In this document: in pieces, positions 1-13,363 of the stretch
How positions within the stretch are numbered: position 1 is the stretch's first letter
Layout: the number at the start of each line of letters is the position of its first letter
NCBI GenBank assembly: GCA_013397115.1
Contig: VWZW01007689.1
Location: forward strand, 675,462 to 739,461
Direction: 5' to 3'
DNA: 64,000 nucleotides
Source of the DNA: Edolisoma coerulescens
Lineage: Eukaryota; Chordata; Aves; Passeriformes; Campephagidae
Program-made: the position numbers and the translations under genes
The notes under the pieces: generated by a model
Databases searched by the model: none
What the model saw: the letters and a program-made list of their open reading frames with translations, nothing else
What the model was told of the DNA's origin: nothing

Positions 1-3000
1 ACAGCACTGCCCGTCCCACGGGAGCATCGGGCTGCCTTCCCTGGAACATAACCCTTTCACAGCATCACCCTCCAGTGCTCTCCTGCCAAAATCCCTTCTT
101 TGCCCTCATTCCTTCTCTGCTCTGTCCTCGGGTTTACGTTTTTTTTTTCCCCCAGAAATAACAAATCCCTGAGCTTGGAAGCATTGCATGGACACATATG
201 AGCTGGGGGAGGGATGGCAGCTTTGTCCCTGCCTTTGGCCACACCATCAGACGTGCTGCGGGCACTGAAAAGCCTGGGCAGGGGCATTGCTGAGCCCTGC
301 AGCCACGCAGGAACCGCTCTCCAAATTCAAGATGTTCTCTGTATTTATTTTTCCGTCTGGCTCCGTTTGCTGACAGCAAACGACCCGTGGCTTTGGGCAG
401 CCAGGGTCTGTGCTACATATTTTTGTTCATCCGTCCCTCCCTGCCAAGTGCTGAAGTCAGACAAGTGGCCCCGTCTGGTGCCAGCTCTGGTTGCTCACAC
501 TGGGATTAGCACGTAAACTGCTTCGCTCCCCCTGCGGAGGCCGAGCAGGGTCTTCTCTCTACCCTCCTGCTGCAGTGAAAGATGTCTGTGACTTTGTTTT
601 TGACTTTCTGCAAGAGGTTGTTGTAAGAAAAGGCTTTTTCCTGGTTTTTACGGGTGTCTTTGCACTTTGCACCCTGGGTGAATGTGGGAGAGCATGAACG
701 CCTCGTGGTACTCCTTGTGTCAGCTTGGCCTTGTGCTCGACCCTTGAGCTGGACACCAAGAGGGATTAAGGGGAAATGTCAGACATGGGGATCTCCTGGA
801 CACCAAGGAGTAATCCCCAAGTGCTGGAGGACCAAAGAGAGGAAATCCTCCCTGAGATTGTGAACCCAGCTGGACTGCTCACTTACAACTGAAGCTCTTG
901 TGGTTTGCTCTTTGCTCGCAGCCTTTGCCCAGGACTCCACAAGCAAAATTAAAATCAGCTGAAAAAATACAAGAGATGGGAACTGGGCAGATGATGAAGG
1001 CAGGCAGTAAAACCAATACAGAGATCCTGGGCCACCTCATCAAATAGCAGGAGCTGGCGTAGGGGTATTGATTTCAGCAGAGCTGTGCCAGTTTACGCAA
1101 GTTAGGGCTTTGACCTAAGTAACTCACCGTAATAAAGATATCCAGCTGCTGGAGAACTTCCAGGGAAACTGTCTCCTTGGAACACATCGGTTATTGATGT
1201 ATGTTCATATCGATACACACACATTAACACCATCTGGGGCTGTAAAATCCCACACTTAAGGCAAGTTACAGCTCGGTTTCACCGTGCCAGGTGGTCACCT
1301 GCACAACCTGCACAACCTGCCAGAGCGAGGTGCTGTCCTTGGCAGGACCAAACGTTATTCCCGTTCTCTGGTGCACAGGGAAACCCGATCCTCGCTCTTC
1401 CCGTCACTCGGAGCGTGACTGGGAGGTGGCCGGGGGGTGCGATGTGGGATTTCTGTGAACCTGCTGGGGAACAGGCGTGAGGGGATAGCCAGGGTGGGAG
1501 CGTGGCCGTGGGGGGAATGTGCAGACTCAGTCCTTCCTTGGAAAAGCAGGGACAGTGCTGCTGGCGGGAGGGGGCTCCTTTTGGGGTCCCCGGGCTGTAA
1601 CCCTGCCTGCCTGCTGCTCACCAGTGCTGGATCTCATTGCAGGGAGCAGTGCTGGGCAGGGCCTGCCTGCGGCTCGCTGGGCAATCCCGGTGTGGAGATA
1701 CTGGTTGCATTGGTCCTGTTGGGTGCCCATGGGTGCTGTGCCCTTCATCCATGCCCCAGCTGCCACCTCAGGGCACCCCAGGAGGTGCTCTCCTGCACTT
1801 AGGACATAGGAGCCACCTGCACGTTCCAGGACTGTCCTCTGAAGCCTACTCAGGTTTGGCTGCCAACAAAATAAAGTCAGGTCTAAAGCTCTAGGTTTCC
1901 CTTGCTTCTGACAGGTCCTCGTGAGTGCTGAGCAGGATGCCTGGAAGCCACTCGACTGGGAATGGTTTTCTTCCATAGGCTGTTACACCTGTTTTGAACA
2001 GCCTTCTTGTGACTTTTTACACAAAGCCCCCTCACCTTGGAGCAAAGTGTCTGCTTAGGTCTAATTTCTTTCAATGGGACTTCAGTATGTGCTCAAGTAC
2101 TTTGCTGATTTGGTGCCCCAGTCATTAGCTTTACAGTTGATTACTCAAGTGGATTTTAGGTGAGGAAATGGGAATGCTAACATCCAGTGGGAAGAGTTGA
2201 GCCAGCACTCAGGCTTAAATTGAAACCAGCCTCCAGTGCAGGCCCATCAGGAGTGTTGGTCAGCGCTGGGTCCCAGTGTTGTTCCCACGTTTCCCTGCAT
2301 TGCCCAGCTGCCCACTGGCCCAAGGGAGCACCTGGGCAGTGCCTGGTCCCGGCAGCATCCTCCCCCTGCTCCATTGAACAGTTTAATGGTGTTTGGCAGC
2401 TCTAAAATCACAGTCTGAGCGGCTTCCCCCACAGCAGAGAGGAGAACGCCGCCGAGCTGATTGCGTGCACTGGAGGAGCTGATTAACTTCTGGTGTCGCA
2501 GATCATCAGAAATGCAAACAACCTGCACTGTAAATATACATTTAGGGCAGATCAGCAGTGCGTGCGTGCTCTCAGGCCCTCACCAATTACCCAAATTGGT
2601 ACGTTCTGCTCATTGCAGCGGCGGATTCGGATGTAATATATCATAGAAAAATCAGTGGCTCACAGCTAAGGTTGTCTGTTGTGCTGTGCCTCTCAACTTT
2701 TGGTTATTCTTTTTTTAGAAAAAAAGTAAATAGATTATTTGATACATACATTTATGAAGTTTGTAAAATTGCAGGCACAGGTAGGGGTGGAGTGTGTCAG
2801 CCTCGAGGTGCTGCCTGGCCTCGAGGAGGTGGCATTGTCCCCATTCCCAGGCTCTGGCAGGCACTGGCCTGGCTCACTGGTGCTGCGGGGGAGCAAAGGA
2901 TTTTTTCTTTCTTTGATGGATGATTTGCGACCAACTGTGGGGGCTTGGATTCTGGCAAAATGACAACATTCAATGCAAATGGGGAAAAAGTGTATTTTTG

Positions 3001-4155
3001 TCCCAGCATCCCCAATTCAGTCTGGCCTGTGTGCTGCAGCCTCTGGCCGCCAGCCAGGTGGGCTGGAGCAGCAAAACTGAGGCAAACCCTGTTTTATCCC
3101 TCTGAAGGGGCTTGGCCACGCTCTGCAAGATTTTTCCAAATTATTTTGAGAATAAAAATTATTTTATAAATGAAGAGAATGAGCTACATGTAACACTGAA
3201 TAGCCTCAAAAAGGGTCAGTATTCTGCTTCAAACACACACACACAAACCTGCGTGGTTGTAGTGACCTTCGAAAAAACCAAACGCATACAAAAATCACCT
3301 AATCTGAAATGAAGGCAGGATCTTGTTGCTGCCAAAGAGGGTGAAAAGTGTTGCTCCGCTCAGGTTTCTCTCTTCTCCCTCACCCAGGTGTTGCTCTGGT
3401 GTTGTACTGTCTCCACACCCTGCCAGTGGGAGCATCGCACCTGCAATCTGGAGATAACCTTTGTGCCTCCAGCTCTGTCTGCCCATCCAGCCCGGGGCAT
3501 CTTCCTCCCTGTTTCTTCCTTTAGCATTCAGGATCACTGCTCTCTGTGCTGGCATGACCTGAGCATGCCTGTGGGTGTGGAGACTCCCACAGATGGAACA
3601 CCGTGTTTTCAGCCCGTGTTAAACACAAGCGGTTGCATGTCTCCATTTTCTGGGGATGTGCTCGTCTGATAGACAAAGATGTGCACCTCATCCCACGGAG
3701 CTCTCCTGTAACTCTGTGGGTTTTGTAGGGAGCTTGTGAGGCTCAGGGGGGGCTTTGAGCTGCTCCGACGCTGGGTTTGCTCCCCCTGGGAGGGCTCCCA
3801 CCTCCACACTGGGTGCAGAGCCCTTCCCAGCACAGTGGCTCGGCTCTGCGGGCGGCGAGAGGGGAACAAAACAACCCAGAGCAAGGAGGTGGGAGATGAA
3901 AAGAAACTTTGATGAAAGAAATGAAAGGGCAGGCAGGGGAAGGGGGTGTAGCATGATGTCACCAGGATATGCTTGAAGTTCCTGGAGGGAAAGTGGGAGC
4001 AATACTATGGGAGAGTGGAAGCTGCTGGCTTGAAGGAGATGCTGATGGATGGGGACAGTGAAGGTGCTGGTGGCAGCCCTGTGGGTGCCTGGCTGCAGTC
4101 ACAGTGTGGAGCAGTTTGGGTTGGGAGCACGACATGATCCATCAACCCAACCCAA
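1..4155. other. Upstream intergenic DNA, no gene seen
   Basis: Mixed-composition non-coding DNA. Reading frames are short and on both strands without family resemblance. It holds a short CA run (about 3233-3246) and AT-rich stretches (for example 2690-2770 and 3125-3200), but no recognisable repeat, exon or RNA gene. Confidence 0.6.
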
Positions 4156-4312
4156 TCAGAGACTCACAGGATGGTTTGGAGCAGGAAGGACCTTGAAAAT
4201 CATCTCAGACCACGGGCAGAGACACCCTCCACTAGATCAGGTTGCTCCAAGCCCTGTCCAACCTGTCCTTGAACATTTCCAGGGATGGGGCAGCCACAGC
4301 CTCCCCTCCTCC
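4156..4312 (-). mobile_element. CR1 LINE 3' fragment
   Basis: The top strand reads as the reverse complement of a CR1 3' end: an ACAGGATGGTTTGGAGCAGGA start, then AGACACCCTCCACTAGATCAG, CTCCAAGCCCTGTCCAACCT and TTTCCAGGGATGGGGCAGCC. It is a short, old, truncated copy without coding potential. Confidence 0.85.
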
Positions 4313-7300
4313 TGATTAGGAAGGATCTTCCTCAGCTCAGAAAGCCGAGGAGCTCCTCTTGATGCAGCAAGAGGAGAGCTTTCACCTGGTCTGAGAGCTG
4401 TCACCTGGTGAGGAAGAGCTGGAGGTGGGACAATAGGGAGAGGTGGTGCCCCACTGCCGGTGGGTGCTCCCCAGCAGGGCTCTCCAGCTGCAGAGGAGCC
4501 CTGCTAGGAAGAAATGAGTCTCAGCTGCCATGTGGCTGCAGGATAAAGAGGAGCCCAGGTGTGCTGCAGGAGGTTCTGAGTAGCTGAGGTGGTGCTTATT
4601 GTCCCCTCTGGAAAAAGCAGGAGCCTTTTGTTCCCTCCACCAGAGTAGTGGCTGGAGCTGGCCATCTGCTCCTCTGCCCTGAGCCTGAGTGACTTGGCTG
4701 AGCTGCCAGCAAGCTCTTGGGATGTCATAGCCTACCCCTGAAGGGAGATGTCCACTGCCAGGTATCCTCCATTTACCCTCTTTGACCACCACGATTCCAG
4801 ACTCGTTACCTGCCGTCTGCTTCCATCCATTTTGGGGAATGATCTTGTATCAGTGCACAATGGACCCGTCCACTTGTCTGTGCTTGCGCCGTGAGCCTGG
4901 AGCTCCGAGAACACACCTGGAAATGTCATCTAAAAATAATGAGATTAATGATCCCCACCGAAAGTCAGGCTTTTGCTTTCCTAGAGAGTAGGAAAACAGT
5001 AATGGGAACTCTTTTCCAGTGGGCAGGAATGCTTGTTTCTAGCTAACCAAGAGTGAGCTGTAGACCAGCCAGGAGACAGCTTGCCACAGCCTCCTTTGGG
5101 GGAAAATCCACCTTTTTGATCAATATTTAGCTTCTGGCACACAGCAGAGCGGTGGCTCTGAGGGATGCTGGCCCATGATTTCCTGGTGATGTCCAAGGAA
5201 ACATGTCCCTGGGAAGAGGTGTCCACCTTGTCCTGACAGAGCTGCTGCTTTTCCCTGCCTGTCTGGGGAAAGAAGGAGGATTTCTCCTGCTTTCTTCTTT
5301 TGGTTTTTACCTTTCTGGACCAGGTGAAGGTAAGGACTCCCTTTCCTGCTCTGCAGAAGGGGATGTGGATGTTCTTCCTTCCATACATCCAATTTACTTG
5401 CCTAAGTTCTTGTTGGTGTCTCTCATTGTCCAGAAATCTCTGTTATTTACCAGGAACATGGAGATTTATGCGGGACAATGTCAGATTCTGTGTAATAAAT
5501 TTACCAAGAGTTTTTTTACATTACCAGCAACTTGTAACCTCTGTACAATCAGTAATGATTTAGCTGTAAAGGGTTTGCGGTAGCGTCCTTCAGACATGAA
5601 ATGAGCAAGTGACATTGGAGGTTGGCAAAGTGAAATGGGGATTCATTCCTGTTCCCAGAACAGGGCTCACTCGTGGAAAAATTGGCAAGAGACCCGAAGA
5701 TATTAAATGGGTGAAACAGGCCTTGGAAATTAATAATTTCCTATTAATGAGGAAGGTCCTGCACTCCTGCAGGGAAGGAGAGCAGTGCAGGGAGGATGTG
5801 CGCCAACCCCCGCAAATATGAGGGGTCACCTACGGTGTGGAGAGAGCATCTTGCGTCCAGGCCACTGGGTCTTTCCCCGAGTTCCATTGCTTTCCTGGGT
5901 CGGGCTTTATTTCTTTCCAGCGGCAGCCGCCGGTGCAGAGCCCCAGAGCTGCCGGCTGCTGACCTCCAGAGGCTGGTGGGGGAAAACCTCGGCCACCGGC
6001 GTGGCCCGAGAGGACTCGGGGTGCTGGTCGCCAGCCCGGGCAGCAGCAAAAGGGGGTGTCTGGCCCCAGCCCTGGCTGATGAGTAAGTGGGGAGGGGAGA
6101 TGGCTGGCCTGGCTGGAGCCTTGAGCAGCTCTCCTCGCCCGGGTGTTCCCGGATTCGAACGAGCCAGGAGCCCTTTCCCCAGGCGGAGGGACCCAGGCAG
6201 ATCCGTGGCCGGATCTGGCCGCTGTTGCTCACGCTTGGGGAGCTCGGGGTGTGCTGAGACCGCAGCAGTGGGGACAGAGCGCCCCGGTAACCTGTGCTGG
6301 GGTGTGGAGCATCGCTGCGAGACGGCCCTGCTGAGCTGCCCCTTCCTGGGGGCACGCCCTGGAGCCAGGGATGAGCAGCCTGGAAAGGGGGGTGGGATGA
6401 ACTGTGGCGTACACGGCAGAAATGCCTGCGGAGAGGCAGCATATGTGTTCGGGCTTCATTAGGACAATTTCCTCTGTAATTGAAGAGCTGCCTTGCTGCT
6501 GTATTGCCTGTTCCTGGTGAGGACTGTCACTGTCCCCAGCTGGCTGCAGCCACCCCCAGTGCAAAGCTGGCAGAGAGATGGAGAGCGCGGGATGCTGCTC
6601 AGGTGGGGATTGTCCTTCTGCTCACAATGAAATAATCTGGTCACAAATGATGGTCTTACACAAGCTGTTCTAGCACATGACAGTTAATTTTCAGAATTAC
6701 CTCTGAGGAAGTTTCAAGTTTTGGCTGAAAGATCTCTTTTAGCTTCCTTTTTTTAAAGAAAAATCCAAATCCAGATTTTCCTGTTGGTTTTCTGTAACCT
6801 GATATTTGTAAATGGAAATAATTTGATGTCCTTATTGGCTTTTTAAAAATAGAAATACAGGTAACAATTAAAAGCTTTTTTTGTAGACCCTGATCAAAAG
6901 TCTTTGCAGGTTTTGATCATAAAGGTCTGATTTTGGTAAAAAAAAAAGCGGTTGCTGTGTTTCTTCTTCCCCCACCTGTATCACCCGCTCTGTTCTCCTC
7001 CTGCTTCCACTTAGATGAAAAAAACCCCCATTTCCACAGGCTCAGTCAGCATCAAGGAGTCACTTATTTAAAGGGAGGAAGAATATTGTGATGTTTCACT
7101 GCCTGTTTTGGATTCTGTGAAGGAATTTCATCCCCTCCCAGTTGCCATGTCTCTGGCATCCCTCCCAGATCCGAACTCTCTGGAGGACGGAGGCAGAATT
7201 ATCTCTGAGCCTTGCAGCTGCCAGATGTTAACCGATGAAACGGCAGCCTCGCTGCTTCCCTCTTCACTCTGGGTAAACCTCTGCCTGCCTGCCTTGTTTG

Positions 7301-7600
7301 AAATGCAAAACTCCCTCAAATCCCCTCTCGAAGGGTTCTTGACGTCTCCTGCCAATCAAGCCTGGTGAGGACTCCCTTTATCCCTCTTCCAGCAGCTTGC
7401 CTTAAGAATTGCACTTGTGTGTGGCTCTGTGGAGTGCCTGGACCTCCTGAGCGGTGGAGGGGTGGGAGCTGAGGCTGGGGCACTTAGCACATCCCTGGAA
7501 GTTATCTGTCCTCCTTCTGTCAGAAAACATAGTCTTCCTCCCCTCCCTGCATGGGGATGCGTGGAACAGAGCTAGGGATGTGCGGGCCACTGGCAGGCTT
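4313..7600. other. Upstream intergenic DNA with a GC-rich patch
   Basis: No gene was recognised. About 5860-6360 is GC-rich with scattered CpGs and gives overlapping open frames of 232 and 225 codons on opposite strands, a sign of composition. About 6640-6950 is AT-rich with several T and A runs. Neither carries a repeat I can name. Confidence 0.5.
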
Positions 7601-7983
7601 ATCACAGAATCACTGAGGTTGGAAAACACCTCCAAGACCATCGAGTCCAAGCCGTGATGGATCCCTACCTTGTCCCCAGCCCAGAGTTCTGAGTGCCACG
7701 TCCAGGCATTCCTTGGACATCTCCGGGGATGGGGAATCCACCACCTCCCCATACAGCCCTTTCCAGTGCATGACCACCTTTACAGTGAATAAATTCCTCC
7801 TGATGTTCCTCCTGAACCTCTCCTGGCACAGCTTGAGGCCGTTTCCTCTTGTCCTGTCGCTTGTTCCCTGGGAGCAGAGCCGGGCTCCACCCTGCTGAGT
7901 TGTAGAGAGCGAGACGGTCCCCTCTGAAACTCCTTTTCTCCAGGCTGAACCTCCCCAGCTCCCTCAGCTGCTCCTCATATGAC
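7601..7983 (-). mobile_element. CR1 LINE 3' end
   Basis: It begins with ATCACAGAATCACTGAGGTT (reverse complement of the CR1 3' tail). It continues through CATCGAGTCCAAGC, CATCTCCGGGGATGGGGAAT, CCTGATGTTCCTCCTGAACC and TCTCCAGGCTGAACCTCCCC. The copy is about 380 bases, 5'-truncated and non-coding. Confidence 0.93.
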
Positions 7984-10900
7984 TGTGAGCCCCTGCCTGA
8001 GCAGGAGGATGTGCACGATGGGAGCCAGGTAGCGGCATCTCGTGGTCTTGGCAGCTGATCCCTTGGGAGTGCCTGTGGGAAGGGCTGCTTGGATATTTCC
8101 AGCTGCCCTGTGGTGCCCGTGATCCCTGTTCAGAGGGGCCCAGGGGCACTGCTGGGGCAGTTCAAATGTGTCCCTGGGCTATCAAAGCAGTGGCTTGGTA
8201 AAGACCTGGCTGGGAGGCAGGTCTCCCTTGCAAGCAGTGAAATGATCAAGGCAGAACTTGCCGGGTGAGGTTTGGTGTGTGCAGGGAGGTCGGGGGGTGC
8301 AGCAGGTCCTTCTGGCCTTCACCTCCTGTGTCTGTGAGGTTGATGATCGACACAGTAGGGAGGCTGCAATGCCTGCAGAGACATTCACTGGCTTGTATGT
8401 GTGACTAGAGGGTTTGGGGCCTTGAACATTCCTGGATTTGTTCCTTTTACCTGGGAAAAACTGATATTATTGCCCTGATGATGCCAGCAGTACCAGGCAC
8501 TTGTGTGCTCTGTGCAGGAGTGCAGGACACATGCTCTTGCCCTTGAGTGCAATCATCCATGTAATTACCCTGTGAGCAATAGGATCGGGGGAAAAATCGT
8601 ATTACCCTTATGATAGTGTTCATGGGACCATTGATCAAGGTGACAATTGGAAATTCATCACGATAAAGCAGGAAAAAATGGCAAGTTTCCCGTGCATGAG
8701 GTGAGCACCTGATCCAAGCCAGCTTTTCGCACTCTGGTGGGTGATTTCAGTAGGAAAATATCTGAATGGGACCCTGAAGCAGCAGATATGGAGTGGGCTG
8801 GACCGTTCTACTTCCTCCCTCCTTCTTTGGATGCATTTGTACCTTAAAAACTTCCCACCCCTTGTGTGCTTCCAGGTATGGGAACACGGCTCAGACTGCA
8901 ACAAGCCAAACGCTGCGACAAAGTGAAACTCTCATGGCAGGTTCCCCTTCCTGCTATTTTCTTTTTTTTTAAAGCTTCCAAAGATAAATTGCATTTCACT
9001 TCAAGATAATGAAATTTCCTTGGAGGAGCGACATATTTTTCTGTAGCTTTTGCATTTGGAACATGAGGAGAGTTTTTATTTTAAATCTCCATTGAAAGTG
9101 TTTGTCTGTCTATATTTTGCTTTCTTCCTTGTGAATGTTCTGACTTCACAGAGCTAGCAGGGACCCGGAGATGGAGTGTTTCTGTCACTTATTATAGCTT
9201 GCCTTGGCATAAAATTTAATCTTTGGAATTTTTTTTCCCTCCTAAAGAAATGAAAGTTGAAGCCAGATTAGAAAGAGATAAAAAGATGTCATCCATCCTC
9301 AGACAAAGGAGTTTTTGTTTTTCTCTTTTGCATTTGCCTTTGTTAATCCTCTGCCTTCAAAGGGAACAAAGAGATCCTTCCACCTGGAGATCCTAGGAAG
9401 AAAGGGAAAATGAGGAGACAGTGGCATGGCTGATCTGTGCTTGTGTTGTCCCACAGCTGGCAGGTCTGCTGGGACTTGCAACTGCTCTGAAAAACCCAAT
9501 TAAGAGGAAAAGCCAGGTAGCAGAAATTGCAGCATCTATGGATCAAAGTGAATTCTTTCGCTCCTAAAGGAACTTGCTGATCTTTACCTGTCATTGCTGC
9601 CCATTGCTAGAGGAGCAGGCTCCTTCCCTGCCTCCTTCCCCATCTCCGTGGCAGTGCGGAGGGGAGGACATGGCGAGTCCGTCCCGTTCCATGGTGCCTG
9701 GTGTCCCACCAGAGCTGCTGAACACTTCTCCCAACAGTGATTAATATGTTCTCAGGCACTGAGAGGCTCGAGGCGCTTGGCACTTGACTGTCTCCTATTT
9801 TGGAACTTAATAAACAGAATATTCCACCAGCAGAACCTGCAATTTATCTTTCAGTACTGCGCGGGGAGTTACTCTGTGGCCCGGCTCTGGCTGCCTCTCT
9901 TGCCCAGGGAATTAATAGACTCTCCCATACCCCAGCTCCCTCTGTTCTCACTCTGGTTGCCAAATTAACCTTCATCTCACCTACTTTTTCTTCGCGTCTC
10001 GCTTCAATTTAGTCCTCAAATTGTTCACATGACAAAGGAGTTGTCCTTCCTACAGCTTCTTCTGCTCTGATAAGACACCTGAATTTTCTGTGAATGCCGG
10101 GAGAGGACAATAACTTCTCTCCCTCCCTCTCTCCCTTCAGCTTCTCGATGGTATTTAAGCCCAGAAGTCTCCCTGAGGTTATTTCCCCTGGGAGAACAGT
10201 AAGCACTTTGGGCTGCACTCTGCCAAGTGGCTGAGTTGTGCCTTGAATACACCAAACATTTAATGCTGCTAATTAATGTTATTACATCATATTATATTTA
10301 TTTGGACTCACAGGAAGGGGTTCAACCGCGCAGGAGATGCTGCAGGGGCTGGATGCTGCTCGCCAGCATTGCCCTTGTTGCCTGTCTCACCTGGCTCTTG
10401 TGATGTGGTGCACACCAGACAAGTCTGGAATGCTGGAATATTGAAGGGATCCGCCTCTCTTATCAGGGAGAGGATTTACCAGCTCCTCAGGCTTTGACTC
10501 TTGGGAGGATGCTGTAGGTGCAGGATTTCCTCTACAATTAATGCACAGGCGAGCTGCTGGGAGCAGCCTGTGCTGCCTCGGCAGGATTAGGGATGCAGGA
10601 GCAGTGCTCCTGCGCTGTGTGAAAAGCTTCCTGCCCTCCCTGCAGGCCTGGCCTCGGCTTGGAAAATAAACCGGGAGTGTCACGGCTGCTTTAGCGCTGC
10701 TTGTTCTGGCTGGGGAGGCTCCCGTGTCCTCTGCCAGCTCTGCTGCTCCGCGAGGCTGAGGCAGGGGAGGTTTCTTTGACCTTTATCCTGCTCCGAGCCG
10801 CTCCTGCGTTAGCGAGCGGCTCACAGGATCCTCCTGCCACCAAGGGCACCATCCCAGTGAGCTCCCAGTCTGAGCTGGGTGGTAGCTCTGGTGCAGGGCA

Positions 10901-12480
10901 GGAGCCTTGGTCACCCTCCACCTGCTGTCACAGGAGATGTCAGGCTCCCAGAGTGCGGGCTTGCTGCTTCCCAGCTCGAAGGATTTGAGGTGACCCCTCC
11001 AGAGCCTCCCTTGTAGCATGGGTGCTGCCACGAGATGCACAAGGATGGCCTGGTGGGATTCATGTTTGTGCTTCAGCTGGTCCTGTCACAGCCAGTGTGG
11101 TGGGGATGGACGGGGACTGGGCAGGCTGTGACCCCTCTGCTCTTGGAGGTGGTTACGAGGGATTTTTGAGAAGGAGATCTGTGCCGTGCCATATGATAAG
11201 TCTTGATACTTCTTTTCACTGGGATCCCAGATCTTCATTCTCCACAAAGGCTTTGGCATCGCCTGAAGCAGCATCTGAGAACAAAGGCAAAGCTGTTAAT
11301 TAAGACAGAGCTAATTCTGGCGGCCGACTGCCACCATCTCAATGCGCTGCGGGCTGTGAGCACAGAGGGACCGGCCGTGCACCCCGGGCACAGCACCGCC
11401 CAAAGCCTTCCCTTTGGGGGGCTGCTCATGCTCTGAGCAGGTCTGTGTCCCACGTCCTTCCTGCACAGGGGCCTGGTGGGCACAAATGGAGGTTGCTGGT
11501 AGCCCGGAGGGTGGTTTTGCCTTCCTTGGGGTGCTTGCCCCCCACACATGGCTAGCTTAGAGAGGAAAACAGAGCAAAATGTACCCAAAACCCCACCAGG
11601 CTTTAATGCCCTTGATGTGCCCTCCAAGGGGACACTGGCAGGCATTGTCTCTGGGGCAGATGGTGACAATCCCACTGGGTGTGCAAGGAAGAGTGGCCCC
11701 GTGACAGGATGCTGCCACCTTCCCACTTCCACCCCCAGATGGTACACGGCTTTTTCAGAGATGTGTCCTCCACGAGAAGCAAAGCCTGGCTGTTGGGAGA
11801 CTCGGAGCAAGGCTGACAGAACAGAAAACATTTTGAACAAACACAGCTGGCTTTCACCCAGCGCAGCCAACTCTTTGGCCAGCTGAAAAGAAATCAGAAG
11901 AATATTGATGTATTATTCTTTTTTTTACCCTACAAAAATTGTCAGGCTTTTTTTGGTCAAATGTTAGTTTCTGAATGCAAGTTTTTCAGTCGCTAACTAT
12001 TATTTGGGAGGACCCCCCCACCCCCCCCAAACTGAGGCACTTCTCTAGATAACTCACAGGCTCAGCTCTTCGCCTCTTGTATTCTCAAACGATTAACATT
12101 TTTTTGCTTTGCACATCATGAATATTCTATACTTGAGCTGTTACTGAGTTGTGCTAGATCAGATAAATAACATGGTGTTGCTTTTATGGCAGACTGGATA
12201 AAGATGCAAATAATACTGACATTTACTTCACAGTTTTCTTTCTGTGATCCTCTGAGTGAGTAAACTGGATTGCTGAGATATTCATGGGAAGGAAATGAAG
12301 AAGGGTTGTCAAGATGAAAGCAAATTTCCTTAAAACTTAGCCAGAAGGTTCTTGGCAATTTTTTCTGTTATTTGCTGAGCTGAATAGGAGCTGCTTGAAA
12401 ATATATTTTGCACAAACGCAAAAGGAAAACTCATGTTCCCGTGGCACCGCTGACTGTTTCTTGCACGCTCTTTCCCTGAA
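7984..12480. other. Upstream intergenic DNA approaching the EPHB1 CpG island
   Basis: No gene was recognised. AT-rich segments lie at about 8940-9300 and 11890-12420; the second is described separately as a candidate element. A C-rich run is at 12010-12030. The 211-codon minus-strand frame at 11235-11870 shows no domain or composition typical of protein. Confidence 0.5.
12085..12345. promoter_or_regulatory. Candidate conserved element upstream of EPHB1 (hypothesis)
   Basis: An AT-rich, repeat-free stretch about 1.1 kb before the start codon. It contains a perfect octamer ATGCAAAT (12204-12211) and a nearby GATAAATAACA run. Such unique AT-rich blocks beside developmental genes are often enhancers, but conservation has not been tested. 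Confidence 0.25.
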
Positions 12481-13058
12481 AAGCTGACGATTTTCCAGCG
12501 TTCGGTGGCTCTGCAGGGCTTCTGGTCCCACCGTGGCCGCGGGCGTGCGGCCGTGACCGGAATGAGCCCTCGCTGCCCGCCCTGCCCGCGCTGTTTTCCC
12601 CACCCCGCGAGGGCCGGGATGCACGGATCCCCGAGGAGCAGGGCCGGGGTCAGCTCTGCTGCGGGGTAGGGAGCGGAGCGGCGGCGGAGGCCGAGCCCTG
12701 CCAAGGGTGACCAGGGCGGTGCGTGGGGTGAGCGGGACCGGGCGAGAGCCCTTCTGGATGGTTCTTTGTGGAGGCTGTGGATGTAGATCGCTCCTGGCTG
12801 TGCTTGTGGGTACCAGGGCACGGCCCCGGGCTGGCAGTGACAGGGCTGCTGCTGAGGGGTGCTGAGCATCCCGGTGTCCCCCGAGCGAGGCCGCTGCTCC
12901 CCTGCTCCCGGATGCCCATGTGGCTGCGGCGCCCGGAGCGATGCCCAGCGAAGGGTGAGCGTGGTGGCGGAGAAGGCAGGAGGCTGAGGGGGCCCCGCGT
13001 TGTGTCCGACCCCTGCGGCCGCACTGTCTGAGCCTGAGGGGAGCGGCCATGCTGGGGG

Positions 13059-13092
13059 NNNNNNNNNNNNNNNNNNNNNNNNNNNNNNNNNN
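13059..13092. other. Assembly gap (34 N) in the promoter CpG island
   Basis: There are 34 unresolved bases in very GC-rich DNA about 270 bases before the EPHB1 start codon. Part of the 5' UTR or core promoter may be missing. A further single N is at 13357. Confidence 0.99.
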
Positions 13093-13363
13093 GCTGACGG
13101 ATCGCTCCAGATTCCTTTTGCGGGTGACAGAGGGGAGCGGGATTGCGGCGGTGTGATCCCGCCGGCGCGTCCCCGCTCCTGTCCCCGCCCGTCCCCTGCC
13201 GCGTCCCGGCGCTGCGGGGGCCGGGCCCGCCCCGTCGCGGGTCCCGCTGAGGGGAGACACGGCGTAGCGAGCGTCCTTGGGCCACCAGGGGGAGCCGTCC
13301 CCCTTCGCACGGGCGCGCGCGGCTGTCGGGGGCGTGGCCGAGGCGGGGCGCGGCGCNGAGGCG
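13093..13363 (+). promoter_or_regulatory. EPHB1: EPHB1 core promoter / 5' UTR
   Basis: This is the stretch between the 34-base gap and the start codon. It has GC-box-like sites, including a CCCCGCCC run near 13182, GGCCCGCCCCG near 13225 and GGGGGCGTGGCC near 13328, and no TATA box. No ATG occurs here, so translation should begin at 13364. The transcription start cannot be fixed from sequence; it could lie here or in or before the gap at 13059. One unresolved base (13357) sits six bases before the ATG. Confidence 0.6.
13282..13294 (+). promoter_or_regulatory. CTCF-like core motif in EPHB1 5' UTR
   Basis: The sequence CCACCAGGGGGAG agrees with the central part of the CTCF consensus (CCAC/G-N-AGGGGGC/A). 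It lies 70 bases before the start codon inside the CpG island. Only the core is matched; occupancy is not shown. Confidence 0.4.

Noticed and set aside
5744..6462. Overlapping 232- and 225-codon frames on opposite strands
   Set aside because: Both are open only across a GC-rich patch and neither resembles a protein family; opposite-strand open frames of equal length point to composition.
11235..11870. A 211-codon minus-strand frame upstream of EPHB1
   Set aside because: No recognisable motif, composition like neighbouring non-coding DNA, and no promoter.
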